The notes under the pieces: generated by a model
What the model saw: the letters and a program-made list of their open reading frames with translations, nothing else
Databases searched by the model: none
What the model was told of the DNA's origin: nothing
Translations under genes and position numbers: made by a program
Assembly (NCBI GenBank): GCA_011009095.1
Contig: VTPC01091220.1
Coordinates: 1 to 64,000 of the forward strand
Direction of reading: 5' to 3'
From: Ignelater luminosus
Taxonomy: Eukaryota > Arthropoda > Insecta > Coleoptera > Elateridae
DNA length: 64,000 nt
Shown here: piece by piece, positions 36,253-49,444 of the stretch
Layout: every line of letters starts with the position of its first letter
How positions within the stretch are numbered: the first letter of the stretch is position 1

Positions 36253-36798
36253 TATGTCTCAGTCGAAGAATTAAATTAAATAAGGGAAATCAAAACACAG
36301 AAATAACAAGAAGAATTAAATTGAGCTGGGCAGCATTTGGAAAGCTCGGCGATATATTAAAAAACAAAAAAAACGCCCAACATCATAAAACAAAAGTATT
36401 CGACATGGGCATCTTACCAGTGATGACATACGGCTCCCAAACACAAACGAGGACAAAGAAAACCACAGACAGACTAATAAAAACACGAGCAATGGAACAA
36501 AAGATGTTACATATAACACTAAAAGATAAAAAAATGCAACACAATGGATAAGAACAAAAACTAAAGTCACAGACGTCAGAGAAATAGCAGAGAGATTGAA
36601 GTGGCAATATGCAAGACACACAACTCCTGAACTGGAGACCATGGTTAGGAAAAGAGAACGTGGAATACCACAAATGAGATGGGAGGATATCAAAAGACAT
36701 GCTGGCTTAACCTGGAAACGACAAGTTCAAAATGGAAGGAAACTGAGGAGACCTACATCTGCAAATGGATTGAAGAGGTTTAAGAAGAAGAAAATATA

Positions 36799-39700
36799 AA
36801 ATCATACATATCATAGCTTGCAGTAGAGGTGGTTTCTTCAATAAAACTTACATCATATTTTCAGAAACTTGTGTTTTTGGCTGATGATACAAGTACACAC
36901 TTAACAGTAATGAAGTTTTCAAATGTTGCTTTGCCTACAATATTTTGTTCTAATTACATATTTTTCTGCACTGAGGTTGATTGTCAGTGTAAGATTCTAG
37001 TGCACAATAAAAATGGTGGATCAAACGTCGGATGTTAGAAAGTTTACCCAATTTACCAATTTTATTGAATTTAGATTCTTCAAGTTAAGAAAGTGAAGAG
37101 GAAATTTCTCTCTTGCTAAAGAAGTCACAAAGATAATGTCCCTAGCTTTTTGATAGAAAAAGCCCAAACAATCTTTTCAAACTTTTAAATACCTCCTGCA
37201 CTAAAAGAGGTTATAGTAGTTTATAAAGGTCGCTTTTTATTGCATTGAAAATATCAAACGCATTCGGCTGTGAACTTGCACCAGTTAAACTAGCCAAAAG
37301 CGCTACAACTTTCTGTTTATGTTCAAAATAAACCAATTAGTTCAATAGTTATTTTAACTAATCAGGCTAACCTGTTTTAATCTTCGTGAATGCTTGTAGA
37401 AAACTATTATCATAAATCAGTGGTGTATTTACAAATTTTGTCTGGATGGATGGGTCCTGTTTTATTTGAAAAATTTTTTAAACATAAGGTAAAGGACAAA
37501 AGATAAATAGTAGCTGACAGAATCTTGTTTTGTTGTCTTCATGCAATATTTAGTTTCTTACTGGACTAGAGAAACAATCGAAATTAGGTCCATAGCATAT
37601 GGCACTGCTAATTTTAATTCAAATTGAAATCAATTGGGAAAAACGTAATTTTCGGCGCGGAAACAATGTTGTGGTTTGTTACTACCAGTAAATATTTTTC
37701 TTTTATGTAGCTTTCAGCAGATGCAATAATGAATAAGTCTTCAGGTATCAAAAGTGTCATTTTGTGTTGTCAACTACCATCATGGTTACCAAAGCGTCCA
37801 TAACCATAATATAAAATGATCTTGGTTTATTGTAAAGTGTTGTAATGTAACATATGTAAGTGTAAATTTGTAAACAAAAGCATTTCCATGTTCGTAGTGT
37901 GGAGCTATTCTCTCAATGAAAGTATGTAAATATATACCATAACCTTCAAAAATATATACCATATACAGAGTGGCCCAACAAAAACAAAACAGACTGAATA
38001 ACTTCTACAAAAATAATTTTTTGAAAAAACACAAAATCACATCGATTTGTATTGGGAGAGGAACATTTTTTGATTCGAACCCTAAACTTCAAAGGGGTTC
38101 AAGTGGCACATCATTACAAAGGCCTTTCAATTCTCCATGTTGCCCCATTTGAATTTTTAAATTTTAAAATAAAAAAGTTCTGCTTAGGTCTATCCATAAA
38201 AAAAGAACCATTTCAGAAGATAGTGGTAAGAAGATTACGATCCTATGCTGAAAAACCACTAAGTCAACTAATGCGTTAATATGTTAAGATTGTTTTGGAA
38301 AATAATCAGATGGTTGCTACAGAAAATAAACAAGAATTCAAAGCATGCAGCAAGTTACAAAAAGGACACTAAAGCATCAACTTTAAAAAAAGAGTGGTGT
38401 TCATAAGCTTCAGACCAAGGAAAATGCTAGCGTTTTGCCAAACACTTACAATAGTGACTTACACTCATGCATATGACCTAATTTTAGTTAGCACATCTCC
38501 AAGTATTTGTTAAACTGTTTTCTGCATCATTCAGATGATATTGAACCAACCTTTCCGGTCAAAGTCAATAAACAATGCAACTAAATTCTTGAAAATCTCT
38601 ATAATGTCTTAAATTGTTTGAAGAGAATGTCCTCATCAGATTGCAAAAGCATCCAAATATTAATGGAATATAAATTAGTGCACAGTCTAGTTTTTGAGAA
38701 TATCTTCAACCTACTACTATGACTATCTGAGACCATAGCAAAAAGATAAGAACAAAACAATACATAGTATCTGCATTTTTAGATGTTGCACTAGCCTTTG
38801 AAAAGACTTGAGCAAAGGGTTTGTTGTACAAGGTATGTGCAATTGAAACTACAGCATATCTTCAATGAAGTATTTGAAGTCAAACAGAACATGATAAAGA
38901 GTAAGTAAATCACGACGAACATCGAGTCAAAAGTCTAATTATAACAATGTCTAACTATTTCGTCACGTAAGCAAAGGTAAGAAATAAAACGCGCACTTTC
39001 TAAATTTATGTACTTTTATACACCGACTTGGTGAAATAAGTACTGATATGTACTTGCATTCAAGATACGTACAGTACAAAAATTATTACCATTTACGAGC
39101 CCTGATAGTGGTGAAAAACCGTTTCAATGTCACATATGTATATGAGCGTAAATTTGCAGATAAAAACATTGTATTGTAAAAAAGCACGTCCGTGTTCATT
39201 GTGGTGATAAATAGTTTCAATGTAACATAAGTTTACACAGAAACATCATTTGCAAAAGCATTTTTTTCTTCAATTCCATGTTGATATTTATTGGGTAAAA
39301 GCCCAAAATGAATTTGTTTATCCATTCCTAAAATTATTAACAAGAAAGCTAACTCTTTTTTACGGTTTCTGAAAAAAAGGAAACTATGAAAGCTATCTAA
39401 AGTAAGAAACTGCAAAAAGCTTGATATAGACTGCTCAAAATTTGAAGTGGGATACTTCCCAAACTCACAACACTAATGTAAGTAAATTATTTTGTATTAG
39501 TTCCAGAGGAGTTTTATTCTCTGTATATTAGTTAATATTCTTAGACCGAGTAGTTGTTTTGACATGTTTCAAATGTTTATTCTCTCTTAATAGCTAGATA
39601 ATCAATAGATATACATATGAAACAACTGCATATAGAGCAGATGGCTAAATCAAGCCTATTCTCACTTTAGTAACTCTGGCCACTGATGCTAACAGGTCCT

Positions 39701-41296
39701 TGAATATAAAACAAAAGAAAAAGAGTTCCTCGATTTCTAATATAAGTGTTCTACAACATTAAAAATAACATCGTTTCCATTAAAGAACTCTAGCCACTGA
39801 CATAATGCAATGACCCATTTTTTCACCGCATACTATTATTTTTGAACCTTGATGCTAATAAGCAAAAATGTAATGTTTGCTTCAAATTGTAAAATATATG
39901 ACAATCAGTAATTGAAACTTTGACAAACTACTCCCTGATTTAAAGTTAAAAACTTGGTAAAAAATGAAATGACTTTTAGGTTATCTTTTTCAAGTAAACA
40001 GAGAAACTTGAGACTCTGATGAGAGCTCTAATAGATTCATTTTGATGATTCTTTTTTATTTTCGTAGCTGATAATGATAACCATTCTGCCTATCATAAAA
40101 AGAAAATGTTTTCACCTAAAATTTTGTATTTGTTATTCTCAGATTTCTTCTTGGGAGTTTAGAGATGGGGGAGTCAGACCCCTAGGATTCTCTCCATAAA
40201 TATACAGTTGCTTAAATATTTTTAAGAAGTAATTCTGCAACAGTAAAACATAGTGATCACTTTTTTCTTGTAGAGAAAGATGAAACATGTTGACAACTGC
40301 AGATTCAATTTTTATTTTTTAGTAACAAGTGTCAGTGACACAGTGTTGTGCAAATTGAAAATAAGAACTGGACAAAATACTTCACTATCTTTTCCAAATT
40401 CAGTTTGGAAGAAATGAATTTTTTTTTTTTTGAGAAAAAAGCTTTTTAAAAGATATTACACTATACAGCCATTAAAACTTGTGGAATGCATATTCAAGGC
40501 TGATGTTAAGTGTAGGGAGAAAATCAAATCAAATCAAAAACTACAACTCTGACAATTTTTACAAAAAGTTATAAATACGGTGCATCCGCCTGACATCATA
40601 ACATATCATTTATCTTCAAATTGGCTATAATATATAACCATTTTTATTGTAAAAGTCCATGGAAAACAAAGCATGTTTTCTAACTATTTTTCCTTAAAAC
40701 ATACTTCAATTTTGTGCTATTTAAATGTTAGCAAAAGAGATAAACTTGTCATTTTATAGATTTCCATCAGCACATGGTAACAAAAATGCACATGCATTGA
40801 AGAATTTTATAGCTTGCATATGGGTTTGTTGCATTTTGAGATAATTTATTAATGTCAAAATAATTAAGATTATAATAAGAAAATCTTGCAAGTTAACTCA
40901 AATCATTAAAAAGTCAAGGTTCATAATTTCTAAATGATTATTATGTCTGGTATGATTTAAAAATCATTTAAAGCACCCTAAAATAATAAATGTTTTAAAA
41001 ATAATTAAAATGCAAGGTTACATACTTTTGTTTACCCATCAAGGCAACCATGTGCTGAATGCATTCTATTATTTTACTGTCTATTGTCATTAACGTAGTA
41101 TGTAAAAATGGAAAAGAAAGTTAACGTGAATGTTCTGTGGTTAACGCTAATAAAAAACAAATCTAAACTCTTTTGCTATCGGGGTGGGTAAAATCGAGAC
41201 TTTAAAAAAAATAACAAAAGTGGATCTTTTTGATTTAAATCGATTTATATCAATTTAAATTGATTTAAATCAAACCAAGTAAAAGATTTGGTATTA
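36799..41296. other. intergenic stretch with possible C2H2 zinc-finger relics
   Basis: No gene recognised. Near 39100-39140 one frame reads SGEKPFQCHIC, the linker and first cysteines of a C2H2 finger, followed by stops. FQCNI-like pieces recur near 39220 and 37840. These suggest a decayed zinc-finger array. A lone CAGAGTGGCCC terminus follows TA at 37966. The remainder is featureless AT-rich sequence. Confidence 0.4.
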
Positions 41297-41298
41297 TA

Positions 41299-43606
41299 CA
41301 GGGTGTATGTATAATGGCGCATAATATGCACACTATGGCAATCTACATTAAAATCCCAATCAAAAAGTTCATACAATTTTTGCCACAAATCCATAGTTTT
41401 TGAAATATGGCCAATTAAAAATCTTTAGGTTTAACAACACTGCGCAACACTGTATGATTAAACTATAAATAATGTAATTTCAGTTTTCTTAAAATAAGCT
41501 TTGGGTAAAATTTAAAAAAAACTTCAATTTCAATTTGAAAAATTGTTTGACATTTTCATTACAATATGAACAAAATACAAAAATTAAAACTTGCTTTACT
41601 TCATGTATTCTTGCAATGTAATGAAATGCAAGATGAGAAACTTAGCACTGAAAGAAATCTTGAATTTTTTCATCTAATTTTGGACGTTTACAATTAAAGG
41701 TCAGAAACTATTATACAAAATGGTTTTATTCTATTATTTTAGTAAAAATAATGTTATAATAAATTTTCAACATGAGCGCCATTAACTTCTTGGCATTTTC
41801 TAATTCGATGTAATATGGTTGCTTCCATATTTTGCAACATATTATTATTTGTAATCACCACAACAGCATTATGCATTTGTCAAATGAACTCTTATTCTGC
41901 TTGAATTTCTTCTTCATAAGCTAGAGTCTTCAACGTACCCCATAAGAAGAAGTCCAATGGGTTTAAGTCTGGACTTCTCAAAGGCCATGCTATTGGATCA
42001 CCATGCCCAGTCCATTTTTCTGGATGTTTCATTTAGCCTTTGTGTCATTTGAACACTCCAATGTCACATGTCTCTTCTAACGGCGTATGGAATATCGTCC
42101 AATAAATCTAATAAATTATTTTCAAGGAAGCTAAAATATGAAGCCCAATTAATGAATTTCCAATAATTCCAACCCATACAATAACGATGAATCTAAATTA
42201 ATTGATGGCTGTGCTGATGAATGGCATAAGGGTTTTCGTCAGCCCACAGATGCATACTGCAAACATTAAAGATCCTATTTCGTGTAAACATTGCTTCATC
42301 TTGTTATTAGATTTCTCAGCATTTCGTCTAGTTTTAGTTGCTGTTACTGTGAATTTTCCTTTTTGTTTGTTCAAATATATTTTAATGCAAACAAAATAAT
42401 AAAATAAGTTTAAAAAAACTTAGACTGAGTATGTTTATCAAACCGAGTTTTACAGTTATGTTAATTTGTTTCAGCATATGAATCCTGATTAAAATATCCA
42501 GGACTACTAGCAAAAAAGCATCATTTTCTTTACTACAAAACGCAATTTTCTTAAAAAATAGTGTGGGATTATACATTTAAAAACCAGTTTTCGAAAAAAA
42601 ATTTAAAAAAATCCAAATCTGTATTGAAAAAAATTGGCTTGATAATGATATCTGACATACGAAACGTCATATCTAAAAAATGATTACACAGTTTTAAAGA
42701 ACATAAAAAAGTGCTCTAATAATGTGTTATTAGCTTTTTACATAAATTTGAAAACAAAGGCGTAAGAAATTAAAAACGAAAAATTATTATTTCGGTTTTT
42801 TTCGGATATCTCCGGAAATATTCAAAATTTTAAAACTTTTTAAATGTGCAACTTTGCAATAATTTAAACAAATTCGTATCTCTTACGGTTTTTGAGTTCC
42901 CCATACAACTACTTGAATTTGTTACACCTGTATATGAAACTTGAACCAAATGTTCTCTTCTACCTGTGGCAGTAGTACGTTTCGTGAGCGGCCTCTGTCT
43001 GCTGAAGATGTAGGTTCTAATCGTCGAATAACGTTTGCGTCAGGATGCCTTCTATTTGGATATCGCTGCGCATATAACATTTGAGCAACTCTAAAGTTAC
43101 TTGGGCGTTCCCCTAATATCAAATGTACTGTACGCCATGACAAAAACTTCCTTAAAATTTTAAGAACTGATGTATGTCAAATGGACGAATTCGAAATGTA
43201 AAAAATGATAAATTTCGTTACTTGCCTGGAAACAGTGGTAATTGTGTAAACTTTTCTAAATACTGCATTATTTACATCAATTAAATCACAGGTTACTGAT
43301 AAGCAATGCAGCATCATCTTTTTATAGATTTTGCAGCAAAGAATTAATAATAATAAGAAGTGAATTACTGCCAAAATATTAAGATTCAAAACAAAATATG
43401 ATTGAACATTTTTTATTATTACTTAAACTTCTAATTATTGTAACTATTTCAGCTTAATTATTAAAAATAGGAAAATCCAAAAGACAGTTAGAAATGTTAA
43501 TAACTCTGTAATGAGGAGATTATCGTCGATATTGGAATTTTTTTTCTCAGTTTATGATGTAGAATAATGTGGTGTACTTATTATGCACCATTTTACATAC
43601 ACCCTG
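41299..43606. mobile_element. Tc1/mariner-type element with 33-bp TIRs, defective
   Basis: The termini CAGGGTGTATGTATAATGGC and (reversed) CAGGGTGTATGTAAAATGGT match over about 33 bp with four mismatches. TA occurs at 41297-41298 and 43607-43608. The element is 2308 bp and holds a broken transposase on the minus strand (41757-43143). It is longer than a normal 1.3-kb relative, and the excess at about 42390-42930 carries a terminus of another element ending CCTG-TA at 42930. Confidence 0.85.
41757..43143 (-). pseudogene. DUF4817-type mariner-like transposase, broken
   Basis: The N-terminal segment (43143-42930) reads VHLILGERPSNFRVAQMLYA, QRYPNRRHPDANVIRRLE, then ADRGRSRNVLLPQVEEN. The central piece (about 42300-42070) reads DEAMFTRNRIFNVC, HLWADENPYA and LLDLLDDIPYAVRRDM. 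The C-terminal piece (about 42030-41757) reads SPDLNPLDFFLWGTLKTLAYEEE and RIRKCQEVNGAHVENLL. Order and motifs match the DUF4817 (helix-turn-helix) plus DDE transposases common in arthropods. Stops, frameshifts and a probable insertion near 42900 make it inactive. Confidence 0.85.
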
Positions 43607-46507
43607 TATAACAGAAGGGTTAGGTGGGATACCGTAATACAATTATTTGATCTAAATCCTTATAAGTTTCTTAATTCATAATTTAAAAAAATTAACTATA
43701 AATAAAATGATTGTTGAGTAATAAATTTCGATAATTAACCTGAAATTTAAAGTATCATTTGGCAAACTCTTGCTGTTTAATTTCTATTTTATGTGGCATA
43801 TTCAACATATCCTGCAATAATAAGAACAAAATAATATAGGAAGAGACCATAAAGTGAAACAAGATTTTCTCGATTTCTGCTTTAAATCATGGTTTCATCA
43901 TATCCACCATGGTTACTATGTGGTTAATTGTGACAATAAGTTGAATTTTATGTACATTAATGCAGCAGTAAGTCACTAAGTAACTTACGCTAGTGACCAA
44001 GTGTATGTAGTATATTCATTTTAAGTACTAGTTGATTTTTATGAGATCCATAGTTTTAAATCAGCAAATATTAATAAAACTAGCGTTTCAAAATGTACTT
44101 TGGTTCCCTTATAAAATCATTAGTGCCATTCTAAAAAAGTCATTTAAGATTTATGTTACTCAATAAGCATTTAATGGACTCTAGATTGCTTTGAACTTTG
44201 AAACACTTGAGGTATGCGTTTTTATTATTAATTAATTTTATAAATCGAATACATTTTTATACAAAAAAGTTATATCATTATCTTTATTTAAATTTAATTA
44301 ACTTCATCTTTTCTAGTTTTTAGATATCAAAAGTGAGGGTCAAATCTGAATCATCCTGTTTAACACCTGGGAATTTCCATATTTCTTAAACTGATATTGC
44401 GCCTAAGTGGAAAACACTATTGCAAATCGCAAGAAAGAATTTACTAATACTTCTCTAAGAATAGATGTTTTAAACATCTTGTTCAACAATTTAATTTCTA
44501 TCTGATCGTCTTAATTCTATAACATTTTTCCATTATGAGACACAGTTTATACATTCAATATTTCACATTGTAAAATGCCTTTATAAATAGCAACAATAAC
44601 AAACTGTATTAACAAAAATAACTGGAAAAACAAAACATAAATGAGAATTTCAAATTAATTTTTTTACTTTCGAATTTTACCTTATAATGTATATAAAAAG
44701 ACATACTACAATGCACAAAGCTACATAACTAGTTTATGACGAATACAACACACAAATATTCAAGGGAAACAACAACATTTATAAACATCTTATTTTGACC
44801 TCACTTATTTTTTCAAAATAGAAAAGTTGTCAAAAACTATTTCCTATTATAAATACTATTAAAAAATTGCATTTTTAGTTGATTTCAATGTTCAATATTT
44901 TAATTTGAAAATTAATTAAATTAAAAATAAAAAATCTAAACAATTATGATACATTTTTCTTGGATTATAACTGTCGTCAATCATCAATCAATAATCATTA
45001 ATTGCTCATCTAAATTTGCTGAAGTAAGTATTATCTTATTACATAAGCAAAGATAAGTTCAATAATCAGACCCATTAGAATAACAATTTATTCTAGCTTT
45101 GACGTAAGCATTTTCTTTTTTGTAATATAAAAAGTATATTCAAATTACTAGATGAATTAAATTGTAAAGATGTTAATAACAATTTAACAAATCATATGTC
45201 TGGAAAATATCTCGAATTTTACTTGCTTGATACATATACATAACATAAAATTAGTTACGTTTATACAATTAGTTTATCATAAAAACAAAATATTCTTTGT
45301 TCCTGTTAACATTATATTAGCAACTTAAAGGAATCTCCATATTACCAACAAAACAAGTAATATACCATTATTAATATCAACAACCGTACCATTATCTATG
45401 CAGTTAATTGCAAAAAATGTGAACTAAATTGTAAATATCCATTTAACTATCACAGATAAGCAAGCACATATCCTAGACGGCTTCATTAAAAAGTTTGTTA
45501 ACACGGATATTATGAAATCATTAAAACATTTCTACCTTTAATGAGTTTCAAATGTAAAAAAGAAATAAATCCATTAGACGTACCAGAAATTTCTAATTAT
45601 TAGTGTATTATAACAAGCTCATCATTTGACGCAATTTATTCATATTTATCAACTCTAATTGAACTTTCGTGCATTATTTTATTTATGATTTAAGGTTATC
45701 TTTTATCTTGGTAGCCTTGTGTATGGCAGCAGGAGGCTTGTTCCAGGATGTTTCTCTTTTTTTTCTTAAATAGATTAAAGGGAGCAATGTATCATGAACA
45801 TGTATATTAAATTTGTGGTATATTTCCTGGTTAAATGAGTTCAAAACGCAAATGATATTGATGTCATTATACTTAATTGGCTGATGAGTATAACATTATT
45901 AGGCACAGGTATTTATTATAATTGTGGAATTTTATCAATGAAATGTAGTATACATGTGTATTTATAAAAAGGTAGTCAATGATGATGATTAGTGCAATTT
46001 TATCAAGCAATGTAATTTTTATTTATATAATTGCGCAAGTCATAGGATATTTAAGGAAAAAGTTTAATTGCTATTTCAAAAACGTAAAATATTAATATAT
46101 AAACAATTAAACACGGTGTATTCGTTTCAAACAAAAGGGCCAACATTTTTTTTTAAGATTGTAGACTAAAATTATCTATAGCCAAATCAGTTCATTGATT
46201 GCTACTTTTTATGTTTCCTATGATTTGCATTTAGATTACATTACATACATTCCATTAATATTTAAGTTTAAAATATTCACACTTACTGTACCGCATTATA
46301 TTGTGTCAGTTTTATATGTAGTTGTTGATAATAGTCAATATTTCAAAAAATATCTTAACTTGGCTCATTTGGCAATTATGAAAGTTTGATTTCAATTTCA
46401 TGTCCATTCAAATTTTCACATAGAAGATCTTTTCAGTTCCATACGGTTTATTTAATTTAATGTGAAGTAATATTTCGACTTTGTAAATACATATGCCATC
46501 AACTATA
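43607..46507. other. 2.9 kb with nothing recognised
   Basis: Very AT-rich DNA with no coding frame of interest and no obvious repeat structure. Confidence 0.4.
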
Positions 46508-47358
46508 CAGTGTGAGATTAAAGTATGGAATATATTAAAAAGAGCGAACTTAACATGTTGTTTTTAAAACATTGAAACAAGTCGATTTTAGTTTTTAAAA
46601 ATACACATTAATCTATGCAATTCACCTTCCGACTTTCAATTGTTTTCTAGTTATGACGTCATCACAAAAAAATTTAAACGACAATATAGATTTTTAAGTA
46701 GTGGAATCCAATAGTAATTTTTCTTCCTTTTATGATCATGCAAATAAATCCCAAGGTTGCATAACAAAAATTCTGAGAAAGATCAAGCTGAACATTTAAT
46801 GTTGATATTATCGTATTTAATAGGAAATGATTCTAAATTATCATGTTAAAATACTACAACATAAAATTAAATTAAATGTTAGTATTATCCAAGATAACAA
46901 ATAATTCAGACCATGAACGAAACGTAAATTGCTTGTTGAAGTACCTTTCGTTTTTATCTTACAACCTTTATAGAGTACTGAATAATCAAAATCAAAAATT
47001 TTAAATCTTGCGAACTGTTTCGTCCAAGCATTTTTGTCAATCTTAAATACTCTTGACATAATTATTATAGTTTATTGTAGAATTCTAATAATATTCTATT
47101 AAATTATCATATAGGATAATATCAACATTAAATAAAAGGAAGAAAAATCATTATCGGATTCCACTACTAAAAATCTATATTGTCATTTAAATTTTTCTGT
47201 GATGACGTCGTAACTAAAAAATAAATGAAAGTCGGAAGGTGAATCGCACGTATTAATGTGTATTTTTAAAAACTAAAATCGACCTGTTTCAGCGTTTTTA
47301 AAAAAACATGTTGAGTTCGCTTTTTTTTTATAATATTCCATACTTTAATCCCACACTG
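46508..47358. mobile_element. 851-bp TA-flanked element with arms of about 290 bp
   Basis: The left end CAGTGTGAGATTAAAGTATG and right end (reversed) CAGTGTGGGATTAAAGTATG begin arms that stay similar for about 290 bp. They share AATACACATTAAT, TTCACCTTCCGACTTTCA, TGACGTC and ATATAGATTTTTA. TA lies at 46506-46507 and 47359-47360. The 250-bp core has no recognised product. It is a non-autonomous Tc1/mariner-type foldback. Confidence 0.88.
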
Positions 47359-47829
47359 TATGTAAGGCTGACCAAAGACATTAAGCCAGTGAGGCGACCG
47401 CCTCTGGGCTCTCTGAAGAAGGTTAATGAAGAGCGAACCCGACCTTGAGCCACCACAGATGGCCCAACACATGTTCGTATTTAGCTCTCATACAATAATT
47501 AATGGAGGACATGGCTCATAAGTTTTCTTTAGTATATAAATCATACATGGAATTTCCAAAAGACTTGAAACAATACCCAAACGTTCTGCTTTTCAAAAAT
47601 CTTTGAATTCCTACCAAGAAAACTAACTAGTCCGAATGATGCATTTTGCTTTCCAGATTGTTCTTCAGCACCAAAACCAATTAGTCTAAAGGGAGGATCA
47701 AAAAATTCAAAATCTTTAGATTTTTATCTTATATTTGCTGTATTTCTTTATTATTACTACTAACCTAAATTGTGTCAAATTCATTGATTCTTTTCAAGAT
47801 CACTAATATCACAAGCAACACTTTCAGGT

Positions 47830-48213
47830 TTTGTTACAGACTTAAGAATAACTAGCATCTTGCCAACTTTTGAAAAAAATCTTGTATAAGAAATATATGA
47901 TTACTTCTGTAAAAATAATATTTTACCTACCTGTCAATCTGGTTTTAGAAAGGGATTTAGTACTGCAACTTCTCTAGCTACTATTATAAAAGATATTATC
48001 GATGCAACTGAGAAATGATTACCATCTCGATATTACTAGATTTCTCAAAAGCTCTCAACACCGTTAGTCTGATCTTACTTGTGCTAAGCTACACTGCTAT
48101 GGTTTTGAAAATGCTGTGTTGGACTTAATTAAATCTTATTTATCTCGTAGAACTCTCCAATTCTTTCTCTATTGCTTTTGGAGTTCCACAAGGCTCTATC
48201 TTAGGCCCCTAGT
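47830..48213 (+). pseudogene. Jockey-like LINE reverse transcriptase fragment
   Basis: Frames with stops read NNILPTCQSGFRKGFSTATS, LATIIKDIIDATEK, then LLDFSKAL..., CAKLHCYGFENAVLDLIKSYLS and VPQGSILGP. These are RT blocks (QSGFR.G.ST.TAL, LDFSKAFD, LL.KL..YGF, YL..R, GVPQGS.LGPL) of Jockey-type non-LTR elements. It stops abruptly at 48213, where the foldback element begins. A possible continuation with an ADD motif (LNADD) appears after the foldback near 49097. It is dead, with multiple frameshifts. Confidence 0.8.
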
Positions 48214-49032
48214 TTTGGCTATTTTGGAGATCAGTTTACTTATGCTTTTGTTTTTTCAAAAAAGTTCACGGCTTACTAGATATTTGCTAAAAACGAAATT
48301 ATCTTAATTTTTTTTAAAGTGAAATATCTCAGGAACAAGCAAAGATAAAAAAAAACAACAAAGAAGGTGTTTTGAGAATTTACTCCAAAACAAAAAAATT
48401 ATTTTCGCGATTGTCTTGTTTTACTTCGGCGGTGAAACGTAAATCCAAATTTTTTCTAATTGAACGCCTACTTGATTTCTATATTACTGAACTGCACGCC
48501 TTAAAAGCTTTTCAGTGATACATGGTTTGAACTAGCTATTCTTTTGTTTGATCGAGTTATGAAGTGAAAATCATTTTTCATCATAGTGTGCCATGACATC
48601 TAACACACAAAGTCGTGGAGTTTATCAAAGAAATTCATTTGTTATGCAAAAATTGCTAAAACAAAATAAATACGCTTTTATGAGGCATTAGCTGCTTATT
48701 TGATGCTATCTGTGAATGCTCAGTAAAGTAACTTAAAAGCGTCGTTTGTTTTGTTTTAGATTGTTACATAACAAATGTAATTTATCTGACAAAAATCAAT
48801 GATTTTCATATGTTAAAAGCCATGGCACACTATGTGGGAAATGCTTTTTATTTAAAAAACTAAGATGATTTCGTTTTTAGCAAATATCTAGTAAGCCGTG
48901 AACTTTTTTGAAAAAACAAAAGCATAAGTAAACTGATCTCCAAAATAGCCAAATCTTTTCTAATTTAACCGACTTCGTATCTCTTACAATTTCTGAGATC
49001 CCAATAGTGAGCATCAAAATGTGGACACACTG
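48214..49032. mobile_element. long-arm foldback of the CAGTGTGTCC family, left tip missing
   Basis: The left arm (48214-48303) starts TTTTGGCTATTTTGGAGATC. The right arm is its inverse (48868-48960) and continues to the true end GGACACACTG-TA at 49032. Arms share AAAAAAGTTCACGGCTTACT and TAGTGTGCCATG. Comparison with the copy at 63781 shows that about 83 bp of the left tip are missing here. The interior of about 560 bp encodes nothing I recognise. It sits inside the Jockey-like RT fragment. Confidence 0.85.
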
Positions 49033-49108
49033 TATATGATAACCATTTCATTTAGTCTTAATTATTCATACATTACATTGTAGTACATATTTTCATTAAA
49101 CGCAGATG

Positions 49109-49133
49109 ATTATTATTATTATTATTATTATTA
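49109..49133. repeat. (ATT)n microsatellite
   Basis: About eight uninterrupted ATT units. A similar (ATA)n run lies at 52562-52580. Confidence 0.95.
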
Positions 49134-49444
49134 GGGGCTGCAATACCAAGATCTTGAATTTCAGGGCAGGCATGTCAAGCCATACTGTAATTTTTTATAT
49201 AATATGAAATGTTACATTTCATTTTATCTGTTTTTATAAATAATGTTATTGATGTTGAATCTTTTATTTGTCATGTAATAAATATGTTTTTGTTATAATT
49301 AATTATAATTATTAAATGTTACTATATTAACAATAATTAATTAATAGTTAATGTTCTTTTAATGGCTTTTAAATAATTTTTAAAAAAGCAGCACTACAAC
49401 CAGCATAAACACTTTAAATTTTTTATCAATTACAATTTCATATA

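Larger units (their letters stand above)
35310..36798 (+). pseudogene. LINE fragment, post-RT C-terminal region, split by a foldback element
   Basis: Left of the inserted element the frame reads NGKRLEQVDKYI. Right of it follow RRIKLNKGNQNTEITRRIKL, AFGKLGDILKN, HHKTKVFDMGILPVMTYGSQ, LKWQYARHTTPE, RGIPQMRWEDIKRHAGLTW and PTSANGLKRFKKKKI. This matches the C-terminal portion of RTE/BovB-like and related insect LINE proteins. There is a frameshift near 36540 and the RT core is missing. The element at 35368-36252 interrupts it exactly between KYI and the continuation. Confidence 0.82.
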
